DNA from: Nostoc flagelliforme FACHB-838
Lineage (GTDB): Bacteria; Cyanobacteriota; Cyanobacteriia; Cyanobacteriales; Nostocaceae
Assembly: GCF_014698065.1 (NCBI RefSeq)
Contig: NZ_JACJSI010000006.1
Span: forward strand, 106,930 to 170,929
Direction: 5' to 3'
Length of the DNA: 64,000 bases
A program made the position numbers and the translations under genes. A model generated the notes under the pieces. It searched no databases. It was not told where the DNA came from and was given only the letters and a program-made list of their open reading frames with translations. Below are positions 41,402-49,477 of this stretch, piece after piece. The stretch's first letter is position 1, and every line of letters begins with the position of its first letter.

Positions 41402-43265
41402 ATGCCTTTCTCCGATTTCACTAATCCTTACCAAAATCCGGCGAATATACCACAGAACTATCGCCAGCATATAAATCTACTGAAGTTATTTAAAGCTGAT
41501 GGTTCTTATGTGCGTCCAGCAGAAGACCCTGTGACGATGTGGGCGCTTCAGATTTTAGTAGAAGAGTACGGTGTTCCACTAGAGGCAATGGAACTAGAAC
41601 TAAATTCAGATTTTGCCGAGGGAACTTATCAAAGTGGGCGACGCTATCAAGGACGTGTAGACATCGTAGGGTGGAGGCTATGGAACCAAGTAAAAAAGTT
41701 GGCGGGACTGAGGGGGAAGGTTGGGTCGATCATCTTAACCGACTCAATGCTTACATGAGTGCTTCACCATCTGCCCGTTATGCCATTTTAACCAGTGGTA
41801 AACATACAGTAATTTATCGTCGTGACCTTGAATATCCAAGAAAGTTAGAAATAATTGGTGATTTACAGAAGTATGAAAGCGCCCGTGAAGCCGCAAAGCA
41901 CAGTTTTTATACTGTAATCCTTAATCCCAGTGAACCAGATGGGATTAAAACCGGACTCACGCCCCTAACCCGTGATAGATTTCGGGAGGTTTTGGGAGAT
42001 ACGCGTTCTGGTTGTCACTCAATTCTTAGAGATAACGAGGGTTTGCAGCCACAAGAAGCCGTTGATGCAATGGTTAAATTCTTGTTTGCTAAGTGGTATG
42101 ACGAACAGGCAACAATTGACTTGGTAAAGCAAACAGGAGAATCACGGGCTTATGTATTTAGTGTTAGTAATGAAACTGATCCAGAACGTTTATTAGTTCA
42201 GGTAAGAGACACTTTTGAGAAAGCGAAGCAGTGGGAACGAAAAACACTAGCGAAAAAATTTGGTGATGATTTGGGTGTGCGTTTGGCTTTTAATGAGGAT
42301 TATTTGTCTCTATTTTTTAATAGTCGTTTTGGGACAATTCAGACTAAAGTTAGCGCAGCAAAAAGTGTAGTGCCGATTGTGAATTATGGACGATTACGAA
42401 AAATGCTAGTTCCTGTTCCTCCTAGACCTATTCAAGACCGCATTGCTCAAATAGTGCAGGATGCTTATGTTGTAAGATATAAAAAGCTAGCACAGGCTGA
42501 ATATATAGACTTACATATCAGTAATTTTGTTTTAGAAAAACTACAAATAAATTGTACTGAAATTGAAGATACCAAATATTTCTGCATATCTATCAAGGAA
42601 TTATTATCATCAAGGTTTGATATTAACTATCAATCTCCAAGAGCTAAAAATGCTTTATTTATATTAGATAATAGCGGACATGATATAAAATATTTAGGGA
42701 ATTTAATTGAGGAAATACACTATGGAGCATCAATAAAAAATGACTATGCTGATGATGGCATTCCGTTTCTACGTATTGGAAATTTAAAGCCCAATTATAT
42801 TGATATTTCTAATATTGTGTATTTGATGAAAGTAAACGCAATTTACTTGGAAAAGCCTTTGTTAAACCAGGAGACTTACTGATGTCTCGTAGTGGTTCTG
42901 TGGGCATAGTCGCAGTTGTACCATCTGAGGCAAATGGGTTTGCCTTCGGTTCATTTCAAATTAAATTTAGACTTCGTAAGGGTTTAGCTAATCCATTCTT
43001 CATTGCATATTTTTTGAATTCAGCAATTGGTAAAGCCCAAGTTGAACAACAGAAAACAGGTTCTATTCAAATGAATATTACTATAGAGGGTATCAAAGCA
43101 CTTAAAGTCCCTCTACCAGCGATTGAAATTCAAAATAAAATAGTTCAAGAAGCAGATGAGCTACGTACTAAAGCTAATTTTTTGCGCCATCAAGCCGAAG
43201 ATATACTTTTATCAGCAAAAGCCCGTGTTGAGCGCATGATATTGGGACAGGAAGATATGACATGA
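41402..43265 (+). pseudogene. Decayed restriction-modification gene (HsdR_N region fused to S-type recognition domain)
   Basis: Three overlapping frames make one broken gene. 41402 to about 41670 encodes an HsdR N-terminal-like region (DPVTMWALQILVEEYG, YQSGRRYQGRVDIV). The reading then shifts and continues as EAMEPSKKVGGTEGEGWVDH, AILTSGKHTVIYRRDLEYPR and LTPLTRDRFREVLGDTRSGC. Near 42297 it jumps directly to a type I S-subunit-like target-recognition region (DYLSLFFNSRFG, LRKMLVPVPPRPIQDRIAQI). A second frameshift near 42850 leads to KPGDLLMSRSGSVGIVAVV and the end. The methyltransferase catalytic motif (NPPY/F) is absent. It is best read as a type IIG or type I-like enzyme that lost its central part. 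Confidence 0.75.
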
Positions 43266-43735
43266 AGGAGGGCAGTAAATACCAACCACTCCTTGAATTT
43301 TTGCGTGGCAGTGAGCAAAATGAAATAACTTTATCATTTGCTGAAATTGAAACTTTAATAAATGATGTGTTGCCTGAATCAGCAAGAAATAAACAGGCAT
43401 GGTGGAGTAACCGCAAACAAGGCTCATCACAAGCTTACGCTTGGATGGAAGCGGGATATCGTGTTGAAAAAGTAGATTTTGATCAGCAACAAGTGACATT
43501 TCGTAAACCTCCTGATAAATATCAAGTTGAGCTTCAGGGTGATACTGTACTGTGGAATGCTGAATTAATCAAAGCACTGCGGCAACACATGGATTTAACA
43601 CAATCGGAGTTTGCACAAAGGCTAGGTGTGCGACAAGCAACAGTGAGCCAATGGGAAAAAAGTGTATATGAGCCGACTTTAGCCACATCAAAGTATTTGA
43701 CCTTAATTGCAAAACAAGCTGGATTCAAAATTTAA
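43262..43735 (+). CDS. XRE-family regulator with N-terminal DUF7662-like domain
   Basis: A 157-residue protein. The N-terminal 80 residues (SKYQPLLEFLRG, ITLSFAEIETLINDVLPESA and AWWSNRKQGSSQAYAWMEAGY) match a small domain often found near restriction-modification genes (DUF7662-like). The C-terminus is a Cro/C1 helix-turn-helix: ALRQHMDLTQSEFAQRLGVRQATVSQWEKSVYEP. Its ATG overlaps the stop of the decayed R-M gene by 4 bp (ATGA), so the two were co-translated. It probably once controlled or fine-tuned that system. It is intact although the enzyme is not. Confidence 0.78.
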   Translation: MKEGSKYQPLLEFLRGSEQNEITLSFAEIETLINDVLPESARNKQAWWSNRKQGSSQAYAWMEAGYRVEKVDFDQQQVTFRKPPDKYQVELQGDTVLWNAELIKALRQHMDLTQSEFAQRLGVRQATVSQWEKSVYEPTLATSKYLTLIAKQAGFKI

Positions 43736-43807
43736 ACTAAATCTATTTACATAATAATACTTTACCGCATATATTGTTTTTTGGTCAAACATTTTATTCG
43801 GTAGAGC

Positions 43808-44197
43808 ATGAATATTCAAAACACCGAAGCCAAAGCCCTCTTCCTCTCCCCTGACGGCAACGTATACCCCGACAACCTAATTTGTACTGGCATCATCCCC
43901 GCAGAACTCGACGGCAAACCCTGCCCTCATTCCCAAGCAGGGCGCTTTCCTGGAATTAAACCCCTCAATCCTGAAGACTCAAACTACACCATCGACAAAG
44001 GAAAACCAGGCGACCTCTGCCCAACCTGCGCCAAACAACAACTTGCACACCTTGGACACTGGCAAGGTCACAGAAATCAAATATTCCCTGAAGAACTTCT
44101 ATCATTGCGCTTGTTCAAGTGCCGGATGTGGCTATGGCTAGTTGTCCCAGGACTTCACGACCATGATGCAACCCAGCTTTTACCGCAAAATCTATGA
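43808..44197 (+). CDS. Hypothetical cysteine-containing protein, possibly frameshifted near its end
   Basis: 129 residues, not recognised. The first two thirds look genuine (ALFLSPDGNVYPDNLICTGI, PCPHSQAGRFPGIKPL and GDLCPTCAKQQ, with paired cysteines that could bind zinc). The last 40 residues look unnatural. A different frame over 44045-44131 gives TLDTGKVTEIKYSLKNFYHC followed by ACSSAGCGYG and a stop, which is far more protein-like. A one-base frameshift near 44045 is therefore likely, and the real protein may end at about 44131. Confidence 0.45.
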   Translation: MNIQNTEAKALFLSPDGNVYPDNLICTGIIPAELDGKPCPHSQAGRFPGIKPLNPEDSNYTIDKGKPGDLCPTCAKQQLAHLGHWQGHRNQIFPEELLSLRLFKCRMWLWLVVPGLHDHDATQLLPQNL

Positions 44198-44341
44198 GAT
44201 GAGAGTGTTTAGAAGCGATGAAAACACACTCACACTTACAGCAACCCAGCAACAAAATTACAAATCTTGTCAAAAGCCAGCAAATAAGTTTCCGAGGCTT
44301 CCTGCTGGCTCTTGGCTCCCTAACAAAAGGAGACATTCACC

Positions 44342-44542
44342 ATGATAAAACCAGTTATTGTCCAAAATCATCCTTGGGTGATAGTAAAAACTGTAGTGAT
44401 TACCTAATCTCACACCGTCGCTCGTTTTGCTAACCGCCAAGATGCAGACGACCATTTAAGATTTTTGCGCCGAACTATTCCCAATGGAGGTTTTGAGATT
44501 ATGTTTGAACCGCCAAATGATGTAAAAGATATTGAGGAATAG
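44342..44542 (+). pseudogene. Small gene with in-frame TAA at codon 22
   Basis: The frame starts MIKPVIVQNHPWVIVKTVVI, meets TAA at 44405-44407, and continues without another stop as SHTVARFANRQDADDHLRFL, RRTIPNGGFEIMFEPPNDVK and DIEE to TAG at 44540. AAAGGAGAC lies upstream of the ATG. The two halves read as one small acidic protein of 66 residues. The family name is unknown to me. Confidence 0.65.
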
Positions 44543-44665
44543 CTTGTACAGTGGTTTAATTTGAGAAGCGATCGCCTAGCCCAACCGGAGCATTGCTAAA
44601 AATGTATGATGCTGCTCAGTTATTCTTAAAAATAAGCATCATACATTCGTTAAAGTACACTGCAA

Positions 44666-44965
44666 ATGCAAATTACCATTGAGATACCCGATGACATTGC
44701 CCATCAACTCGCTAATACCCCTGACCAACTTTCTCGCCGCGCCTTAGAATCTCTAGTGGTTGAAGCTTATCGCCATCAACAAATTTCTACTGCTCAAGTT
44801 CAACGTCTGTTAAATCTTTCTTCTCGACTTGCTATCGATGCTTTTCTTAAAACCTATGAAGCTTACCTACCCTACACCGTAGCTGACTTAGAGCAAGACT
44901 TACAAGCTATTGACCAAGCAATTACTCAACCTCTTATTCTAAGTATTAGCCTGCTTCATCACTAA
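44666..44965 (+). CDS. UPF0175-family antitoxin-like protein
   Basis: A 99-residue protein that starts MQITIEIPDDIAHQLANTPD and contains SRRALESLVVEAYRHQQISTAQVQRLLNL. This is the UPF0175 pattern, usually an antitoxin placed before a PIN-type (DUF3368) toxin gene. No such partner follows. Instead the last 20 bp overlap the 3' end of hicA on the other strand, and the final residues (LILSISLLHH) do not look like the normal end. It is probably an orphan whose partner was lost when the hicBA module became adjacent. Confidence 0.75.
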   Translation: MQITIEIPDDIAHQLANTPDQLSRRALESLVVEAYRHQQISTAQVQRLLNLSSRLAIDAFLKTYEAYLPYTVADLEQDLQAIDQAITQPLILSISLLHH

Positions 44966-45131
44966 GCATCTTAATAATATGTTTTGCAAGTTGCTCCTTG
45001 ATTTCTCTGTGTCTAGGAACGGCTTGAGAAATTTTTGTTATTGGATTCTGATACCAATCATGTTTGCCACCATGACGAACGAAGATACAACCCATTTCTT
45101 CAATCTTACTGATTAAATCTCTTCGTTTCAT
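44946..45131 (-). CDS. hicA: HicA-family mRNA interferase toxin
   Basis: A 61-residue double-stranded-RNA-binding-fold toxin. It starts MKRRDLISKIEEMGCIFVRHGGKHDWYQ, with the catalytic histidine in the GGKHDWY turn, and ends with VPRHREIKEQLAKHIIKML. HicA cleaves mRNA and is neutralised by HicB. Its ATG overlaps the stop of the upstream hicB by 4 bp. Length is normal. The 3' end overlaps the convergent UPF0175 gene. Confidence 0.88.
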   Translation of the reverse strand: MKRRDLISKIEEMGCIFVRHGGKHDWYQNPITKISQAVPRHREIKEQLAKHIIKMLSDEAG

Positions 45132-45319
45132 GAAACTTCAAGTTCTGCAACTCTACGAATATTTTGGATATTTCCACTTGTTAATTCACTGTAAATATCG
45201 AGTAAATTTTCTCTTAACTCCTCTTCAGTTTCACCCTGAGTCCAATAGTCAGGATATTCTTCAAGATACCCTAACCACATATCATCATCTTGCCAGTAAA
45301 TGTATTTCTTCTTTGTCAT
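45128..45319 (-). CDS. hicB: HicB-family antitoxin
   Basis: 63 residues from ATG 45319. An upstream GTG at 45334 is possible but poorly placed. The partial RNase-H-like fold is visible: KKKYIYWQDDDMWLGYLEEYPDYWTQGETEEELRENLLDIYSEL. No C-terminal DNA-binding domain is present, so this is the short HicB class. It comes first in the module and overlaps hicA by 4 bp. It marks the right border of the island next to ndhF. Confidence 0.85.
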   Translation of the reverse strand: MTKKKYIYWQDDDMWLGYLEEYPDYWTQGETEEELRENLLDIYSELTSGNIQNIRRVAELEVS

Positions 45320-45369
45320 GTGCCTATTCACCACCTTTTTCTAAACTATCGAATTACTGAACTATCCGC

Positions 45370-45403
45370 CAAAAAAAGAGTCTAAATTAGACTCTTAAAA
45401 AAA
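45370..45403. terminator. Bidirectional terminator at ndhF 3' end
   Basis: AAGAGTCTAA (45376-45385) and TTAGACTCTT (45387-45396) form a perfect 10-bp stem with a one-base spacer, flanked by seven A on each side. On the minus strand this is a stem followed by a T run. It lies 40-60 bp after the ndhF stop. Confidence 0.8.
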
Positions 45404-45437
45404 CTTAGGGGCGGACGATCGCCCACCCCTATGAAAA

Positions 45438-47543
45438 TTAGGTAACACCAAAAACAATCACTAAGCCCAAAACCGCCCCAAACACAATCAAGGCATAGAA
45501 TTGAGCGCGACCGTTTTCTAGGTACTTCAGACCTTCACCGCTAACAAGGGTGAAAAAGCCTGTGAGGTTAACAGCACCATCTACAACGCGGAAGTCAACT
45601 TCCATAACTTGTCTGGCTACGCGACGCAAGCCGAGGACAAAAACCCGATGGTAAATGTCATCAAAGTACCACTTGTTGAGGGATAACTCGTAAAGTGGTT
45701 GGATTTTAGCAGCGATCGCAGCCGGGTCAATTTTACGGCGCAAATACATCAGCGAAGCCAGGGTAATCGCAATCAAAGAAATTCCGACTGAGGCACCTGC
45801 CATGATGTAGAATTCCGTCGGATTGAACTCGGCAGACTTTTCTATAACTTCGGAGAGAGTTTCACTAGGAGGAAAGATAAACTCTTCAAAATAATTGGCG
45901 TAGGGAGTTCCCACCAAACCAATCAAAATCGAAGGCACAGCCAACAGTGCCAACGGCAGCGTCATTGTCCACGGCGATTCGTGGGGAGAGTCGCTGTGAT
46001 GCCCGTGGGAGTCATGGGAATCATGCTGCTGACTAGTTGCCGCCAATTCTCCTTTCTTCATTGCCCCAGGCCCAAAATTCGGGACTGGTTCTTCTGACTC
46101 TAATTCCAAGACAATTGTCGCCGCAGCTTTTTTAAGTTTTTCCTTGATTTTCTCGTCAGTACCCCGGAATTTGCCTTCAAATGTCATGAAATACATTCTG
46201 AACATATAGAAAGCTGTAATCCCGGCAGTTAGCCAGCCGATAAACCAAAGAAATGGGTTAGCTTCAAAAGCGTTACCCAGAATTTCATCTTTTGACCAGA
46301 AACCAGCAAAGGGTGGAATACCAGAAATTGCCAAACAACCAATTAAGAAAGTAGTTGCTGTGACAGGCATATATTTTCGCAGTCCACCCATCAAGCGCAT
46401 ATCTTGCGCTAAGGCGGGGTCGTGTCCAACGACACCTTCCATACCGTGAATTACAGAACCTGAACCCAAGAACAGCATTGCCTTGAAATAGGCGTGGGTC
46501 ATCAGGTGGAATAATCCAGCACTGTAGGAACCTATTCCCATTGCCATCACCATGTAACCAAGTTGGGAAATGGTGGAGTAAGCCAAGCCCTTTTTGATGT
46601 CGTTTTGGGTAATGGCAATGCTAGCCCCCAAAAACGCCGTAAACGCCCCAGTAAAGGCAATGACATTCATTGCAACTGGAACGCCTTCAAATACTGGGTA
46701 CATCCGGGCAATTAGGAAAACACCTGCCGCCACCATTGTTGCCGCGTGAATCAAGGCAGAAATGGGTGTGGGGCCTTCCATCGCGTCTGGTAGCCAGACA
46801 TGGAGAGGAAATTGCGCTGATTTTGCAACTGGGCCTAAGAAAACTAAAATCGCAAACAGGACAGCGAGAAAATTGCTGATACTACCTGATTCGACGAGTT
46901 GGGCGAGGCGATCGCCCATGATATTAAAATCAAAGCTTCCTGTTGCCCAGAACAGCCCCAAAATGCCGAGTAATAGACCAAAGTCGCCCACCCGGTTGGT
47001 TACAAACGCTTTTTGAGCGGCATCTGCTGCTGACTTGCGATCGTACCAAAAACCGACCAGCAAGTAGGAACACATCCCGACCAGTTCCCAGAATATATAA
47101 ATCTGTACTAGGTTGGGGCTGACCACCAGACCTAACATTGAAGAGCCAAACAAACTGAGATAGGCGTAAAACCTCACGTAACCGGGATCGTGAGCCATGT
47201 AGCCATCGGTGTAAACCATGACTAAACAGGCTACTGTTGTAACAATCACCAGCATTAGGGCTGTCAGGTGGTCAATAGTGTAGCCCATGCTCAGGTGAAA
47301 ATTACCAGCAGCTGCCCACTCAAAGGTGCGGAGATAAGGCGCGTGTCCTTGAATTTGACTCCACAACAAGGCAAACGACAGTGCCATAGCTGCTGCCATC
47401 ATGGAGATAATCACCACAGCGTTCAACTGCCGCAGGCGGTTTGTCACCTGATTAAACGAGATTAACCCTAGACCGACCAGCATTGCCCCAAAAAGAGGGA
47501 ACACCGGAATCAGCCAGGCATACTGATAGATTACTTCCATCAC
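45438..47543 (-). CDS. ndhF: NAD(P)H-quinone oxidoreductase chain 5 (NdhF)
   Basis: A 701-residue proton-pumping subunit of NDH-1, homologous to NuoL/ND5. It has about 15-16 membrane helices. Conserved sites are GFWYDRKSAADAAQKAFVTNRVGD, FPLHVWLPDAMEGPTPISALIHAATMV, and ITQNDIKKGLAYSTISQLGYM with its key lysines. The loop at residues 485-525 (acidic, then HDSHDSHGHHSDSPHES) is variable between species, and the C-terminal lateral helix and anchor follow. It is complete and of normal length for NdhF1. ndhD, its usual neighbour, lies 5 kb away across a toxin-antitoxin-rich island. Confidence 0.96.
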   Translation of the reverse strand: MMEVIYQYAWLIPVFPLFGAMLVGLGLISFNQVTNRLRQLNAVVIISMMAAAMALSFALLWSQIQGHAPYLRTFEWAAAGNFHLSMGYTIDHLTALMLVIVTTVACLVMVYTDGYMAHDPGYVRFYAYLSLFGSSMLGLVVSPNLVQIYIFWELVGMCSYLLVGFWYDRKSAADAAQKAFVTNRVGDFGLLLGILGLFWATGSFDFNIMGDRLAQLVESGSISNFLAVLFAILVFLGPVAKSAQFPLHVWLPDAMEGPTPISALIHAATMVAAGVFLIARMYPVFEGVPVAMNVIAFTGAFTAFLGASIAITQNDIKKGLAYSTISQLGYMVMAMGIGSYSAGLFHLMTHAYFKAMLFLGSGSVIHGMEGVVGHDPALAQDMRLMGGLRKYMPVTATTFLIGCLAISGIPPFAGFWSKDEILGNAFEANPFLWFIGWLTAGITAFYMFRMYFMTFEGKFRGTDEKIKEKLKKAAATIVLELESEEPVPNFGPGAMKKGELAATSQQHDSHDSHGHHSDSPHESPWTMTLPLALLAVPSILIGLVGTPYANYFEEFIFPPSETLSEVIEKSAEFNPTEFYIMAGASVGISLIAITLASLMYLRRKIDPAAIAAKIQPLYELSLNKWYFDDIYHRVFVLGLRRVARQVMEVDFRVVDGAVNLTGFFTLVSGEGLKYLENGRAQFYALIVFGAVLGLVIVFGVT

Positions 47544-47671
47544 TGACGCCTACTTTTAAAATTCTTGATTAGCGTGTCCAAACTGTTAATAATTGTGACA
47601 CACACCCTTTAGGATAAAATAACCCACCCAAGACTGAGTTGGGTGGGGTGTTAAGCATGGTTTTAGATTTG

Positions 47672-47722
47672 GTCATTAGTCATTAGTCATTAGTCATTGG
47701 TCATTGGTCATTAGTTTTTAGC
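47672..47722. repeat. TTAGTCA heptad repeats
   Basis: Six tandem TCATTAG/TCATTGG units at 47672-47715, followed by CCCCATGCCCCATGCC. The same class lies at 4074-4124 and 28946-28972. Confidence 0.75.
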
Positions 47723-47753
47723 CCCATGCCCCATGCCTAATACCCAATATCCA

Positions 47754-48140
47754 TCAGGCTGACCGACACTCTAAGTCCACTGTCTTTGAACTTTTGTAGA
47801 TTTTGGGGCGGTGGCTGTAGCTGGCTTTAATCTCTTCTAAAGCTAGACGTAAATCTTCTCTGCCGCGAAAGCATTCCAAGCGATGGCGAACAATGCCATT
47901 TTCAATCAATAGTAAAGTGGGTAGTGATTTAAGCCTATAAGTAGTAGACAATTTAAAATTTTGATCGGCGTTAACCCCAACTAATTTAATTTCTTCCCCA
48001 CATTGGGCTTGAAATTGCAACAACAGGGGGTGGATAATCCGACACAAGCCACACCAAGGTGCTTCAAAATTAACTAAAACAGGAATAGGAGATTCTAAAA
48101 CTTCTTGAGTAAATGTCCGCTCACTAACCGACAACACCAT
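47754..48140 (-). CDS. Thioredoxin-family protein with WCGLC active site
   Basis: A 128-residue thioredoxin-fold protein with FEAPWCGLCRIIHPLLLQF (Cys30, Cys33) and the cis-proline loop LKSLPTLLLI. The proline between the cysteines of ordinary thioredoxin (CGPC) is replaced by leucine, which normally raises the redox potential and alters partner choice. The C-terminal 25 residues (SYSHRPKIYKSSKTVDLECRSA) extend past the fold and contain a third cysteine. No signal peptide, hence cytosolic. It is monocistronic, upstream of ndhF on the same strand. Confidence 0.9.
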   Translation of the reverse strand: MVLSVSERTFTQEVLESPIPVLVNFEAPWCGLCRIIHPLLLQFQAQCGEEIKLVGVNADQNFKLSTTYRLKSLPTLLLIENGIVRHRLECFRGREDLRLALEEIKASYSHRPKIYKSSKTVDLECRSA

Positions 48141-48283
48141 GACGCCTCTTGGATTATAAGGTTTTATATCAAACTAGCTATCAGCACTGAAGTGAAAGAT
48201 TGGCAAGTCAGTAACTACCGATAGATGCTTTCAGGACAAAAATTTCAGGACAGAGAAAAATTGAGTGCGTTAATGTGTCTCTG

Positions 48284-48320
48284 ACAAAAAAGCCAGCGCG
48301 ATTTCACGGTGGCTTTTTTG
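48284..48320. terminator. Bidirectional hairpin terminator
   Basis: AAAAAAGCCA and TGGCTTTTTT form a strong stem round GCGCGATTTCACGG. A and T runs make it usable on both strands. It stands between the NnrU gene end and the thioredoxin start, about 230 bp past the NnrU stop. Confidence 0.65.
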
Positions 48321-48548
48321 GATGTTAAACTCCTCATTGCCGAGGCCGCCTGGAGATTTAACTGAATTTGCCACCTTTTCCCAAGGAAAAGCAACTGACC
48401 AACGACTACCAATATAAAATCTCAAGCTGACTGAACGCTCCCACTAATGATAGATGTTTGAATTTATCCTACATCGATTTGGAGCAATTGATAAGCTGAA
48501 ATTTTCAGTTTTTTGGCATTTTCTGCTGACACTGGGGATCATCTAAAT
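48321..48548. other. Gap downstream of the NnrU gene
   Basis: No gene was seen. It would be the 3' untranslated region of the NnrU-like gene if the terminator at 48284 is its end. Confidence 0.3.
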
Positions 48549-49271
48549 TTACCATACTATCCTACTAGTTGCTTCGATCAACAGTGGATGCGACCACCAA
48601 AGCAAAGCGATGAAAATGGCAACTCCCAAATAGGCAGGACGCAAAAATTCCTCCCATTTGAGAGATTGACGTCCGTCAATAATTGCTTTAAAGGGAATAA
48701 TTGAAGTTCGCTGTTTGGCAATTTCGAAAGCTTCCCCATAACGATCGCTCAGGCGACGATCGCCGTGCCAAACTCCAAACAAGTGATGCAACACCAACCC
48801 AATGGAAGTTACAAGGGTAAAGGTAGTTCCCAGCCAGAGAGTATGGGCAACACACCAAATTATTTGTCCTACCATCTGCGGATGACGGGTAATTCGAATG
48901 ATTCCTGTTTCGTAGAGATGAACTTGGGGCTTTTGAATGGCAGCAATTTCTAGTAGATTGAAGGTAGCAGGATATAAAAACAAAAACGAGATTGCTGACA
49001 GCAGCCAAACAAATTCTCGCACTCCTAGCACCCCTTGTACCTGCCAAAGTTGCAAACCATCATAGCGGTGCCCAAAAAAGTAAATAATCAATATCACAGC
49101 CAACGGTAGGCTGATTAATGCAAAGAGAATGCGATAAAGCCTTGGGCCAATGTGTTTTTCTGCCCAAGGGCGTAAAGCAGCGCCTCCACTGTGAGCGATC
49201 GCAAAAACTATTTGTAACCCCAGTATGACAAAATGACTGGGTGTCAACCAAGAAATCAGCAGCATATACAC
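48549..49271 (-). CDS. NnrU/zeta-carotene-isomerase-like membrane protein
   Basis: A 240-residue protein with about six membrane helices and the NnrU domain. QIVFAIAHSGGAALRPWAEK and IIRITRHPQMVGQIIWCVAHTLWLG carry the histidines that ligate haem in the plant homologue Z-ISO, the 15-cis-zeta-carotene isomerase. LHHLFGVWHGDRRLSDRYGEAF follows. Cyanobacteria often isomerise zeta-carotene with CrtH or light, so an isomerase role is inferred only from the family. It is divergent from the RbcR-type regulator, 200 bp apart. Confidence 0.85.
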   Translation of the reverse strand: MYMLLISWLTPSHFVILGLQIVFAIAHSGGAALRPWAEKHIGPRLYRILFALISLPLAVILIIYFFGHRYDGLQLWQVQGVLGVREFVWLLSAISFLFLYPATFNLLEIAAIQKPQVHLYETGIIRITRHPQMVGQIIWCVAHTLWLGTTFTLVTSIGLVLHHLFGVWHGDRRLSDRYGEAFEIAKQRTSIIPFKAIIDGRQSLKWEEFLRPAYLGVAIFIALLWWSHPLLIEATSRIVW

Positions 49272-49477
49272 GGGTGAAGTAATTTAAAGAAAACTGAATT
49301 CAGTACAACCAATACCACAAAGTATTCAAAAGGAGACTTTAGTCTAGATGTTGTGCTACTGTCTTTTTCGAGTTAAGCCTTCAAGTTTAATATCCAACAA
49401 ATCACGCCCAGCTAATTGCTGCTAAACCTGATTTGTTGTGTGCATCCGCTCCTTTAAAAGTTTGTGGGTTGAGCCTT

